NCBI RefSeq assembly: GCF_001457815.1
Contig: NZ_LN898221.1
Location: 1,197,053 to 1,261,052 of the forward strand
DNA from: Vitreoscilla massiliensis
GTDB taxonomy: Bacteria > Pseudomonadota > Gammaproteobacteria > Burkholderiales > Neisseriaceae
Length of the DNA: 64,000 bases
Direction: 5' to 3'
Shown piece after piece: positions 8,975-17,264 of this stretch (the first letter of the stretch is position 1; each line of letters begins with the position of its first letter). The translations under genes and the position numbers were made by a program. The notes under the pieces are model-generated. The model searched no databases. It saw only the letters and a list, made by a program, of their open reading frames with translations, and was not told the DNA's origin.

Positions 8975-9484
8975 TCACTTAGCCGTGACTTGCGTGTCTT
9001 CTTTTTTCGCTTCCGCCAACGATTCGGGCTCCAATTCCTCGGCCGCACTGTTCAATTTCACAAACACGCCCCAGCCAGCCAATAACAGCGCTGTTGCCAC
9101 CAACAAAGCCGCTGCATACAGCAATTGCTGCGGTTCTTTCTGCGCTTTAAAACTGGCAATCAAACCCTCTATGGTCAAGGCCACCACCAACATCACCAAG
9201 AAACGCGACAAAAAACGGCGGATGCGACTGGGGCCGCTGATGTGCACATCGCGGATGATTTCTTCTTCCAAGATGGTTTGTGAAATTTGCACCGACACAA
9301 TCGCCGCTGCCAAAATGCCCAAGGCTTCCACCACATACACCACCGCGCTGCCAAGCGCAGTCTCGCCCCAAACCTTAAGCCCAGTTTGCGCCGCCAAATA
9401 AACCAATAGCAACGCCGCCAACAAGAACATCAGCGCGATGACGGCGTGAACCAGCATGTACACATGGTGTATGAATTTGGGCAT
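8975..9484 (-). CDS. Hypothetical inner-membrane protein, four hydrophobic segments
   Basis: 169 aa. Hydrophobic segments lie at roughly residues 8-35, 45-70, 95-115 and 122-142, followed by an acidic C-terminal tail (EELEPESLAEAKKED). The motif ISQTILEEEIIRDVHISGPSR... between the second and third segments carries a charged conserved-looking loop. Start at ATG 9484 with GGAG nine bases upstream; an upstream ATG at 9502 has no site. Family not recognised. It is followed by a long 3' UTR and a strong terminator, so it is probably monocistronic. Confidence 0.7.
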   Translation of the reverse strand: MPKFIHHVYMLVHAVIALMFLLAALLLVYLAAQTGLKVWGETALGSAVVYVVEALGILAAAIVSVQISQTILEEEIIRDVHISGPSRIRRFLSRFLVMLVVALTIEGLIASFKAQKEPQQLLYAAALLVATALLLAGWGVFVKLNSAAEELEPESLAEAKKEDTQVTAK

Positions 9485-9548
9485 GGTTTTTCTCCATAAC
9501 AAACATCAAACTGCAATCACAGACACATGGCAATATTGCCTGTTACAA

Positions 9549-9586
9549 GTGGCCTGTAAAACCATCTTATCCATCTTACAGGCCGC
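9549..9586. repeat. DUS-like inverted repeat, one imperfect arm
   Basis: GTGGCCTGTAA (one mismatch) at 9549 and an exact TTACAGGCCGC at 9576, with a 16-base loop. It lies just 3' of the minus-strand lipase-like gene and may help terminate it. Confidence 0.7.
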
Positions 9587-9595
9587 ATCTGTCCA

Positions 9596-11467
9596 TCAAT
9601 GCTGGTCCATGTCTTGGTGCAAGATGCGCCGAATTTCCAAGATGGCTTGCGGGTTTTCTTGCACGCTGTGACCTGAAACGATGATTTTCTCCGATTGTGC
9701 TCGGGGCAGATGTGCACTCAAATACGGCACCACCCCATCGCTGCTTTGGCTCAACTCGGTTTTGGCGTTGAATTTGGCGATAATCGAATGGTAAGGAATG
9801 CGCTCAGAAATCTTGATGTTTTGGCTGGCGATGATGAACGGGTCTTTTTCATCCAAATTGTCTATGCTGTTGGGCACCAATACCCCCCGTTGTTGCAAAC
9901 GGGTGAGTTCGCGTTTGTTATTGGAAAACGCATCGGTCAAGGCTTGGTCCAGTGTTTTTAAAGTGCGAAATGGCAATCGCACCACTTTGCTGACCAATTT
10001 ACCGACTTTGCCGCCGGCAACATGGGTGCCATTGTGGGGCGCGGCAATGAAGATGACACGGCCGATTTGCGGCACCGGTTGAAAATGCGCCAATTCCGCA
10101 ATGCTGGCAGGAATTTGTTTCGTGCCCAAGGCCTCGGTCAGCCAAGGTTGCAAAGCGCCATTGTCATCGGAAATCATCATGCGGCTGATGACACCACCCA
10201 TGCTGTGCCCCACCACCACCATGTCTTTGGAGGCATTATGGATGCCATTCGGGTCGAAATGGCGCAATGTATCGTTGACCGCATGGCGTATGGCCACATG
10301 ATTCAAGGCTATCGGCATATTGGTCGGGTAATACACTTGCCAAATTTGGTAATGCTGCCGGATGCGCACATCGCCCATCAAATCATTGGCCATATTCACC
10401 CATGCTTCAGGGCTGCTGGCCAAGCCGTGTACCATCAGAATAATGCGCCGATTCGGGTCGTAAGGCTGCATCAAAAACACATGCGGCCGCTCTATGCCCC
10501 CCTCGCGACCAAACAGCGTTTTCAACGATTGCTGCGCAAAACCCGAATCCGCCAGCCACACCCCATATGCACCGGTAAAATTGGCCGCCAACGGCACAGT
10601 TTGCTGATTCACCGTCACCGTATCATGGCTAAACGGGTCTATGCCTTGTAACACCACATCATGGCTGCGCAACACCTCGTCCAAAGTCTTGCCTTTGAAA
10701 TGAAGCAACACCGTAGCTGGTGCCGCATTCATCTCACTGAAGGTGCGCTGCCTGTCGGCCTCTTGATTCTGATTCACCACCGCCACCAGCTCTGCCCCAA
10801 AACCATCGCGTTGCGACACATTGCGCAGGCCTTGAAAACGCAATTGTGTCGCCGCAATCAATTGGTCAGGCAAGGTCACATTCTGTGGCAAATGCAATTG
10901 CCCCAAATCCGAGCTCAAAGTCCATGCTCCCAGTTTGACCACCCCATGGCGGCGGCTGGCCTCGATTTCGGCATTGGAATAGCGTTTGAAATTCTCATTC
11001 ACATAAGTCTGTACCGCATAATTGTAATAATCGGCCACCTGCATTTGGCGGCTATCTAACACCCGCTGATTGACAGGCGTGCTGGCAAAAAACAAATACG
11101 CATAAGCATAGCGGGCGCTTTCGAGCAAAGCATTGTGATAAGCATCCACTTGATTGGCCTGTTTTTGCAATTGTTGGGCTTGGTACAGCCACAACTCCGA
11201 CATGGCAGCCAAATAAGCCGGCGATTGTTGCTGCAATCCAATTTGTTCAATGGCGTCGATGCAGGAGTTGATTTGGTGTTCACACTCGCGCCGATTCTTG
11301 GCCACCACCCCGACCACTTCCATGGCCGAAGCACTCAGGTGTTTGTCGCTTAACACATCGGCACGTTTGGACATAATGTAGTCGCGCGTGTCTTGTGTTT
11401 TCAACGACACCATGGCACAGCTGCACAACACACTCACCCACACACACAGCAGCAAATTTTTCAACAT
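9596..11467 (-). CDS. Alpha/beta-hydrolase (lipase/esterase) lipoprotein
   Basis: 623 aa. An N-terminal lipoprotein signal (LLLCVWVSVLCSC) suggests membrane anchoring after lipidation. The catalytic half starts near ILMVHGLASSPEAW; the nucleophile is Ser in VVGHSMGGVISRM, with Asp in SSDGVVPY and His in SGHSVQENP as likely triad partners. The N-terminal 300 residues form a less familiar domain seen with DUF676/PGAP1-like esterases. Start taken at ATG 11467 behind a G7 tract; ATG 11476 is also possible. It stands alone on the minus strand. Substrate unknown, possibly acyl esters at the envelope. Confidence 0.82.
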   Translation of the reverse strand: MLKNLLLCVWVSVLCSCAMVSLKTQDTRDYIMSKRADVLSDKHLSASAMEVVGVVAKNRRECEHQINSCIDAIEQIGLQQQSPAYLAAMSELWLYQAQQLQKQANQVDAYHNALLESARYAYAYLFFASTPVNQRVLDSRQMQVADYYNYAVQTYVNENFKRYSNAEIEASRRHGVVKLGAWTLSSDLGQLHLPQNVTLPDQLIAATQLRFQGLRNVSQRDGFGAELVAVVNQNQEADRQRTFSEMNAAPATVLLHFKGKTLDEVLRSHDVVLQGIDPFSHDTVTVNQQTVPLAANFTGAYGVWLADSGFAQQSLKTLFGREGGIERPHVFLMQPYDPNRRIILMVHGLASSPEAWVNMANDLMGDVRIRQHYQIWQVYYPTNMPIALNHVAIRHAVNDTLRHFDPNGIHNASKDMVVVGHSMGGVISRMMISDDNGALQPWLTEALGTKQIPASIAELAHFQPVPQIGRVIFIAAPHNGTHVAGGKVGKLVSKVVRLPFRTLKTLDQALTDAFSNNKRELTRLQQRGVLVPNSIDNLDEKDPFIIASQNIKISERIPYHSIIAKFNAKTELSQSSDGVVPYLSAHLPRAQSEKIIVSGHSVQENPQAILEIRRILHQDMDQH

Positions 11468-11550
11468 CGCATCCATCCCCCCCAAAGTAAGCGAGAATCA
11501 TCATAATAGAGTGTCAAGCCAACTGACAATCATTTCGTATGCGAATTCAC

Positions 11551-11561
11551 TTACAGGCCGC
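11551..11561 (-). repeat. DUS-like 11-mer between divergent genes
   Basis: Single TTACAGGCCGC in the 150-base gap between the divergent lipase-like gene and the 154-aa gene. Confidence 0.85.
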
Positions 11562-11620
11562 TGAAACTGTCTGTATCAGCACCATTTGCTATACTGACAC
11601 ATTTATTGACCCTCGCCACC

Positions 11621-12085
11621 ATGAGCCACACCGACCTCGCCATCCGCGACCAATTACTATCGCTGGACTTAACACTGTTTCGCCTCAGCGTGACCGCCGC
11701 AGCCAGTCAAAAACTGCCGCTTAAAATCCCGTTAAAGCCGATGAAAACCGTCGCCCATGCCATAGACAAGGTCAAATACCTGCGCTTTAGCCGCAGTAAA
11801 GGCTACCGCATCGGTTTAATCCCCTTAGAGCCCACCACATGGTGTGTCTTGCAAACTCATATCGCAGCCGAGCTGCCCGCGCTGTTGGCCAGCTTTGGTA
11901 TCCATGTCGCCTATTGCAATGTGTTTTCCGCCAGCGAGCAACAGTGTTGGATCAGCACAGACGCCGCCTTGCTATTGCAAAACCATGCCGAACTCATCGC
12001 CGCCTTAAATACGGCCAACATCGCATGGCACATCTTGCCTTGTGACACAGGACTGGGTTTGTTGGCTGGGTTTCAATACGACTAG
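11621..12085 (+). CDS. Hypothetical protein, ACT-like fold possible
   Basis: 154 aa, soluble, family not recognised. The middle has a basic stretch (DKVKYLRFSRSKGYRIG) followed by alternating hydrophobic strands and helices; the pattern LASFGIHVAYCNVFSA and NTANIAWHILPCDTG would suit a regulatory ACT-type domain, but this is only an impression. Start at ATG 11621; an in-frame TTG lies at 11606. It is convergent with the DUF4349 gene across a bidirectional DUS hairpin. Confidence 0.55.
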   Translation: MSHTDLAIRDQLLSLDLTLFRLSVTAAASQKLPLKIPLKPMKTVAHAIDKVKYLRFSRSKGYRIGLIPLEPTTWCVLQTHIAAELPALLASFGIHVAYCNVFSASEQQCWISTDAALLLQNHAELIAALNTANIAWHILPCDTGLGLLAGFQYD

Positions 12086-12109
12086 ATTTTCTAAGCAAGT
12101 GAAACATCA

Positions 12110-12141
12110 AAAGCGGCCTGTAAAGATTGACAGGCCGCTTT
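12110..12141. terminator. Bidirectional DUS-like hairpin between convergent genes
   Basis: Arms AAAGCGGCCTGT and ACAGGCCGCTTT around an 8-base loop; exact 11-mer at 12113 (+), the other arm has one mismatch. It serves the ends of both flanking genes. Confidence 0.82.
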
Positions 12142-12167
12142 GAATACTCTTATTGATTCATGCGGAT

Positions 12168-13151
12168 TTATTCATCTGGTTGTTGTGGGTTTGCTGGATT
12201 TGTATTTCGCAGCACACGCCGTTTGGCGCAAAGCTTGCGCACACGCCGGTATGTCCACACGCCCACCAGCAACAACACCCACAGCGGCCACACCGCCAAC
12301 AGCACCACCACCACATTCAAAACCCCGTTCCAACCCCATTGCAACGCTTGCAGCGCCTGTTCACCAAACGTGGTTTCCACCACCGGCACGGCCGCGCCCA
12401 CATCGACATCGTCGTATTCACGGATAAGGTTGTTTTGCTGCATGGTAATCACGATGGTGCTGTAAGCCAAACGGTCTTGTACCTCCAATTGCAGCAAATG
12501 GCTGATGTCGTTTTGCTGCTTCACCGGCGCATCAGCAGGCACGATTTGCACTTGCGCCATTTTCTCGTGCAACAATTGCAATTCATAACGCTTGGCGTGG
12601 TATTGCTGCTGATTCATAAACTGCATCAGCGGCAGCAATTGGTTCATAAACTCCGCCGCCTGCGCACTGAGCACACGCACCGTCATCTGTGCATACGGGC
12701 GCACTTTTTCATACACGCGCAGCTTGCCCTTGCCCAAATCATGCACCCTGCGCTCTAGCGATTCAAACTGGATGTCTTTTTGCTCGATAAACCCGCCAGC
12801 ATTTTGCGCCAGCTTCTCCACTTCCAAACCGGCGGCAATCACATCTTTGGCAGTAAAATCCACCTTGGCCTCCCGCACCATGCGCCGCGTCGCCTCAACT
12901 GGATTGTTCGTCTGGCCGATGATGGCTGCCGGCCGATTCTGTTCTACCGTTGCCACCGCTGGTTCTGATTCTGACTCAGGCGCGGCCGCCGCAACGCCAT
13001 CCATGCTCTTGGCCACAGGCGCCGCAGACAACTCAGCTGCCGCAGGTGCCGACGCCGCCATCGTCTGCGCATGCTCCGCCGCTTGCTCAGGCGCTTTGCC
13101 ACACGCCACCAACATCCCCGCACACAGCCACACCGCCACATACCGTTTCAT
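12168..13151 (-). CDS. DUF4349 domain lipoprotein
   Basis: 327 aa. Lipobox VACGK near residue 17 marks an outer- or inner-membrane lipoprotein. An Ala/Glu/Pro-rich linker (about 20-90) leads to a DUF4349-like region (about 95-265) with long amphipathic helices likely to form a coiled coil, then a hydrophobic segment near 275-295 (VVLLAVWPLWVLLLVGV) and a basic tail. The family is often seen as a membrane-anchored stress or envelope protein of unknown role. It lies downstream of the reverse transcriptase gene on the same strand, separated by a DUS-type terminator. Confidence 0.8.
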   Translation of the reverse strand: MKRYVAVWLCAGMLVACGKAPEQAAEHAQTMAASAPAAAELSAAPVAKSMDGVAAAAPESESEPAVATVEQNRPAAIIGQTNNPVEATRRMVREAKVDFTAKDVIAAGLEVEKLAQNAGGFIEQKDIQFESLERRVHDLGKGKLRVYEKVRPYAQMTVRVLSAQAAEFMNQLLPLMQFMNQQQYHAKRYELQLLHEKMAQVQIVPADAPVKQQNDISHLLQLEVQDRLAYSTIVITMQQNNLIREYDDVDVGAAVPVVETTFGEQALQALQWGWNGVLNVVVVLLAVWPLWVLLLVGVWTYRRVRKLCAKRRVLRNTNPANPQQPDE

Positions 13152-13252
13152 CGCCCTCTCCTTATTGTTAGATGCTGCTGGATAGATTGCGAATTCAGTA
13201 TGGCGATGCTTGATGCTAAGGCCGTGAAGTCACAGTGAAATTTGCAGATAAA

Positions 13253-13285
13253 AAAGCGGCCTGTAAATGGGTTACAGGCCGCTTT
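13253..13285 (-). terminator. DUS-like terminator behind the reverse transcriptase gene
   Basis: Arms AAAGCGGCCTGTAA and TTACAGGCCGCTTT, with A6 on the plus strand giving T6 on the minus strand. Exact copies at 13256 (+) and 13272 (-). It marks the downstream edge of the AT-rich island. Confidence 0.88.
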
Positions 13286-13320
13286 AAAATCATTTCTTTG
13301 AATGCTCTTCTTCTATTACT

Positions 13321-14904
13321 TCATTTTTCAACAATTTTTTTTAAAAACTCAGGTTTAACAAATGTAATATTATCTTTTTTAAGTTTTTTCCAATTATCTT
13401 TTAACAAACCTGTAGTTAAAACCTCAAAGCAGAAAATCCAATACTTATCCATTTCATTTTCAGCCTTGAGTTTTGCATACTCTTTGTATTTACCAAGTAC
13501 ACTTTTACCAACTCTATTTTTCTTATCATACAAATATCCGAGCAATAGCAATACTGCATCATTAGACTTTTCAATTTTTTCATAGTTATGGGTAGATAAA
13601 CTCAAATCATAGCCAATTGCAAAATAAAGTGCATAACTTACAGCTTCATAGGTCTTTTTCTCTAAACCCATGTAATAAATATCATTAACAACCTCTTCAA
13701 GCTTTTGCTTTGAAATCTCTCTTTGAGTAAATACATATTCCTCTAATAATGGAATAAGATAAGGATAAATCAAAATCCAGTGGTGCAAGGTATCAATAAA
13801 GTATTCATTGGCTGAATCTGTAAGCTTTGTATATTGCAAAATTTTAATCACATAATTCAGTATTGCTGAATTCTTGTGTATCAACATTAAATTCACAGCA
13901 GTATCTAAAATTGCAGCTAATTGGGGATATGTGCATTCAACATCTTCATCCAAATTTTGGGTACAGAGATTTAACTCTCTAATCCAATTTTGCTTACTTA
14001 CCAATGGTAATTTTAATATTTCAGTTTTTTTATGGTTTAAGCTTAATCCATATTTTTTCAATGCATCAGATAAATCTAATAAAAACCGTTCAGCTTCCTC
14101 ATGACTTTTTGTATAACATGAATAATCATCAACATTACGGATAAATTTGTAATTTCGACTCAACTCATTATCAACTGCCACTAAAATAATTTCTGATAAG
14201 ACACTCGATGCATGTGGCCCAATTAGAATGCCATGTGTCTCCCCTTGTTTTAAACTTGACGATAACTTATCAATATCATTGTGCCATTTACCGAATCGCT
14301 CTTGTTTCGCAATGTCTTTCCCCACTAATGACCATGAAAGTGCATGTGTATAGATACTTCCAAAACAATTAGAAATATCTGCATTAACAAGATAAGTACT
14401 ACGAATTAAAAGCTTTGAAACTGGATTTCCATCCTCTTTAAAATCTTTATAATTCATTGAAAACAGATTATCTCTATGACCACTTTCAAGCCAATACCAA
14501 CTTGTGCCTTCATAATCCAATTGAAATATTTTTTTGCTATTTTCTGATATTTTCCTAATATGGATTCGACTTATTTTATGAGTCCAATCTTTGGAATTTT
14601 CATAGAAATGTTGACACAAATTTTCCCAATTTTTGGATAAGCACTCACATAAATTAAAGTATGCAAACGGGTTAGGAATGCCTAAAACCCTAGGAATATT
14701 AATATTTCGCATACTTTCATATTCAAAAAAACCTGTTTCTTTTACTGCTGTAAAATTTAAATTACTACCAGATTCAATATGGTTATAAAAAGCCTCTGAA
14801 GATAAAAATGGTGGTAGTTTTTCAGGAAATAGGCCATAACCAACCAATCCTTTTAACAATTCATCCTTCGAAATCCTATTCATTTGTTCAGAGTATGTTT
14901 TCAT
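13321..14904 (-). CDS. Defence-type reverse transcriptase (Abi/UG/DRT class), single gene
   Basis: 527 aa. RT signatures are in order: a pre-palm IPRVLGIPNPFAYFNL segment (70-84), motif A NADISNCFGSIYTHALSW with Asp176, motif B HGILIGPHASSVLSE (224-238), and catalytic FIRNVDDYSCY with Asp259-Asp260. From about 320 to the end there is an all-helical region with no nuclease motif, as in AbiK/AbiA and several unknown-group RTs that act as single-gene antiphage systems. IGPxxS at motif B is unlike group II introns or retrons (QGxxxSP). Start at ATG 14904; the upstream 22 codons only translate through a terminator hairpin. The gene is strikingly AT-rich (28% G+C in a hand-counted 60 bases) and has no DUS copy, suggesting transfer. 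Exact subgroup not assigned. Confidence 0.85.
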   Translation of the reverse strand: MKTYSEQMNRISKDELLKGLVGYGLFPEKLPPFLSSEAFYNHIESGSNLNFTAVKETGFFEYESMRNINIPRVLGIPNPFAYFNLCECLSKNWENLCQHFYENSKDWTHKISRIHIRKISENSKKIFQLDYEGTSWYWLESGHRDNLFSMNYKDFKEDGNPVSKLLIRSTYLVNADISNCFGSIYTHALSWSLVGKDIAKQERFGKWHNDIDKLSSSLKQGETHGILIGPHASSVLSEIILVAVDNELSRNYKFIRNVDDYSCYTKSHEEAERFLLDLSDALKKYGLSLNHKKTEILKLPLVSKQNWIRELNLCTQNLDEDVECTYPQLAAILDTAVNLMLIHKNSAILNYVIKILQYTKLTDSANEYFIDTLHHWILIYPYLIPLLEEYVFTQREISKQKLEEVVNDIYYMGLEKKTYEAVSYALYFAIGYDLSLSTHNYEKIEKSNDAVLLLLGYLYDKKNRVGKSVLGKYKEYAKLKAENEMDKYWIFCFEVLTTGLLKDNWKKLKKDNITFVKPEFLKKIVEK

Positions 14905-14921
14905 AACTTTCAATTCCAAAT

Positions 14922-14953
14922 AAAAAAGCAGCCTGTAAACACTTACAGGCCGC
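14922..14953 (-). terminator. DUS-like terminator between transketolase and the reverse transcriptase
   Basis: Imperfect arm GCAGCCTGTAA (14928) and exact TTACAGGCCGC (14943), with T6 on the minus strand at 14927-14922. It ends tkt; the RT start codon lies 17 bases further on. Confidence 0.82.
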
Positions 14954-14956
14954 CTC

Positions 14957-14984
14957 TTTATACCATACAACTAAATAATACTAA
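14957..14984 (-). promoter_or_regulatory. Possible promoter for the reverse transcriptase gene
   Basis: On the minus strand TTAGTA (14984-14979) and TATAAA (14962-14957) are 16 bases apart, right after the tkt stop. A transcript starting near 14950 would begin inside the first hairpin arm and so would escape the terminator. The -35 match is weak. Confidence 0.25.
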
Positions 14985-14993
14985 ATCAGTCTG

Positions 14994-16976
14994 TTACAAT
15001 ACCGATTTCACTGCATTGACCACGTTTTCAGTGGTGAAGCCAAACTCTTTGAACAGAATCTCGGCAGGGGCAGATTCGCCGAAGTGGTCTATGCCCACCA
15101 CCGCGCCGTCTAAGCCCACGTATTTGCGCCAGAAGTCGGTCACACCGGCTTCTACGGCCACACGTGGCAAGCCTTTTGGCAATACTGAGGATTGGTAGGC
15201 TTTGTCTTGTGCGTCAAACACATTGGTACACGGCATAGACACCACATTCACGTGTATGCCTTGCTCGGCCAATGCCGCTTGCGCGTTCAAGGCCAATTCT
15301 ACTTCTGAACCGGTAGCCAAAATCACCGCTTGCGCGTCGCCGGCGGCGGCTTGCAACACATAACCACCTTTGGCGATGTTGGCCACAGTCGCTTCGTCGC
15401 GTGCCACGAATAGCAGGTTTTGACGGCTGAAAATCAAGCATGCTGGGCTGGTTTTGGCTTTCACCGCTTCAGACCAAGCCACCAATGATTCGGCGGTATC
15501 GCATGGGCGCCAAACTTTCATGTTGGGAATCATACGCAAGGTGGCGATTTGCTCTACTGGTTGGTGGGTTGGGCCGTCTTCGCCCAAGCCAATCGAATCG
15601 TGGGTGTAAACAAACAAGGTGTTGGTTTTCATTAACGCGGCCATGCGCAAGGCATTGCGGGCGTATTCGCTGAACATCAAGAAAGTGCCGCCGAATGGGC
15701 GCACACCGCCGTGCAAATTCATGCCGTTCATGATGGCGCTCATGCCAAATTCGCGCACGCCGTAATGGATGTAATTACCGCCGTTGTCGCGCGTTACCGA
15801 TACCGATGCTTTCCAGTCGGTCAAGTTAGATGGGGTCAAGTCGGCTGAGCCGCCCACCAATTCTGGCAACACAGCAGCCAACACTTCAATCGCGTTTTGG
15901 CTGGCTTTACGCGTGGCAATTTTTTCGGCTTTACTGCAAATGTCTTGCAATGCGGCCTGTATGTGCGCATCGAAGCCCTCTGGCAATTCGCCTTGTTGAC
16001 GGCGTTCAAATTCGGCAGCCAATTCTGGGTATTGTTGTGAGTAGTTAAAGAACAACTCAGTCCAACCTTGTTCCAATTCCGCGCCGGCTTCTTTGGCATT
16101 CCAAGCGTCGTACACGTCTTGTGGCACTTCAAACGCGCCATAATTCCAGCCCAAAGCCTTGCGTGTGGCTTCGATTTCTTCGGCACCCAAAGGCGCACCG
16201 TGGGTTTTGTGGCTGCCTTCTTTGGTGGCCGCGCCTTTACCGATTAAGGTTTTGCAGCAAATCATCGATGGTTTGTCGGTGACTTGTTGCGCTTGTTCTA
16301 TCGCCGCTTTAATTGCAGCTTGGTCGTGGCCGTCTACGCCACCAACCACATGCCAACCGTAGCTCTCGAAGCGTTCTGGCACGTTTTCGCTGAACCAGTT
16401 GTCGATTTTGCCATCGATGGAAATGTTGTTGTCGTCATACAAACAAATCAATTTGCCCAAGCCCAACGTGCCTGCCAATGAAGCCACTTCGTGCGAAATG
16501 CCTTCCATCAAACAGCCGTCGCCCAAGAACACATAAGTGTAGTGGTCAACAATTGGGAAACCGTCGCGGTTAAATTCTTTGGCCAATAAATACTCGGCCA
16601 ATGCCATGCCCACAGCATTGGCAATGCCTTGACCCAATGGGCCAGTGGTGGTTTCCACGCCATCGGTATAGCCGTATTCAGGGTGACCTGGGGTTTTGCT
16701 GTGCCATTGGCGGAAGTTTTTCAAGTCCTCAATCGACACATTGTAGCCAGTCAAATGCAGCAAAGAGTAAATCAACATAGACGCGTGGCCGTTAGACAAT
16801 ACAAAACGGTCGCGGTTAACAAAGTGTGGATTGGCTGGATTGTGACGCAAGAATTGGTGCCACAACACTTCGGCCATGTCGGCCATGCCCATGGGCGCGC
16901 CAGGGTGACCTGAGTTGGCTTGTTGAACTGCGTCTGCAGATAAAAAACGAATGGCATTTGCCAATTGAGAAGTCAT
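14994..16976 (-). CDS. tkt: Transketolase
   Basis: 660 aa, full length. Thiamine-diphosphate enzyme of the non-oxidative pentose phosphate pathway and sugar interconversion in the cytoplasm. The cofactor motif is in GDGCLMEGISHEVASLAG with the N of DDNNISIDG; the pyrimidine domain carries the LGEDGPTHQPVEQ and FVYTHDSIG motifs, and the C-terminal domain follows. N terminus MTSQLANAIRFLSADAVQQ is typical. It is transcribed away from the esterase gene and ends at a DUS-type terminator before the reverse transcriptase. Confidence 0.97.
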   Translation of the reverse strand: MTSQLANAIRFLSADAVQQANSGHPGAPMGMADMAEVLWHQFLRHNPANPHFVNRDRFVLSNGHASMLIYSLLHLTGYNVSIEDLKNFRQWHSKTPGHPEYGYTDGVETTTGPLGQGIANAVGMALAEYLLAKEFNRDGFPIVDHYTYVFLGDGCLMEGISHEVASLAGTLGLGKLICLYDDNNISIDGKIDNWFSENVPERFESYGWHVVGGVDGHDQAAIKAAIEQAQQVTDKPSMICCKTLIGKGAATKEGSHKTHGAPLGAEEIEATRKALGWNYGAFEVPQDVYDAWNAKEAGAELEQGWTELFFNYSQQYPELAAEFERRQQGELPEGFDAHIQAALQDICSKAEKIATRKASQNAIEVLAAVLPELVGGSADLTPSNLTDWKASVSVTRDNGGNYIHYGVREFGMSAIMNGMNLHGGVRPFGGTFLMFSEYARNALRMAALMKTNTLFVYTHDSIGLGEDGPTHQPVEQIATLRMIPNMKVWRPCDTAESLVAWSEAVKAKTSPACLIFSRQNLLFVARDEATVANIAKGGYVLQAAAGDAQAVILATGSEVELALNAQAALAEQGIHVNVVSMPCTNVFDAQDKAYQSSVLPKGLPRVAVEAGVTDFWRKYVGLDGAVVGIDHFGESAPAEILFKEFGFTTENVVNAVKSVL

Positions 16977-17099
16977 GTTGCGATAGCCTTATCAATAAAA
17001 TAATCGGTGTGCGAAGAATGGCAGCCATTTTACCTGATAGTGGCGTCTGTCGACACCTCAATTCAATATATACCATCAGGGTATATCTGCTATGGCAAT

Positions 17100-17131
17100 T
17101 TACAGGCCGCATCCACACAAGCGGCCTGTAA
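17100..17131. repeat. Outward-facing DUS-like pair in a divergent promoter region
   Basis: TTACAGGCCGC at 17100 and GCGGCCTGTAA at 17121, ten bases apart, in the gap between divergent tkt and the esterase gene; there is no T run, so it is unlikely to terminate. Confidence 0.75.
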
Positions 17132-17264
17132 ACATTTCAAAAAGCGAAATCAATTACAAATAAATGTTCCAGTTTTCCGAACAAATTCATGAAATAAGCG
17201 TAACACAAGACAAATGATGCCGTGCTTGTTAGACTGGTCGTCTACACAGCAAAAGAGCACGGCC

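Noticed and set aside
8754..8978. 74-codon minus-strand frame in the 3' UTR
   Set aside because: It reads straight through the intrinsic terminator and has no good start site.
13286..13320. Retron or diversity-generating element around the RT
   Set aside because: No msr/msd-like structure, no template/variable repeats, no accessory gene; motif B is not of the retron (QGxxTSP) type.
14905..14970. Upstream 22-codon extension of the reverse transcriptase
   Set aside because: It only translates the tkt terminator hairpin; the ATG at 14904 has a plausible binding site.
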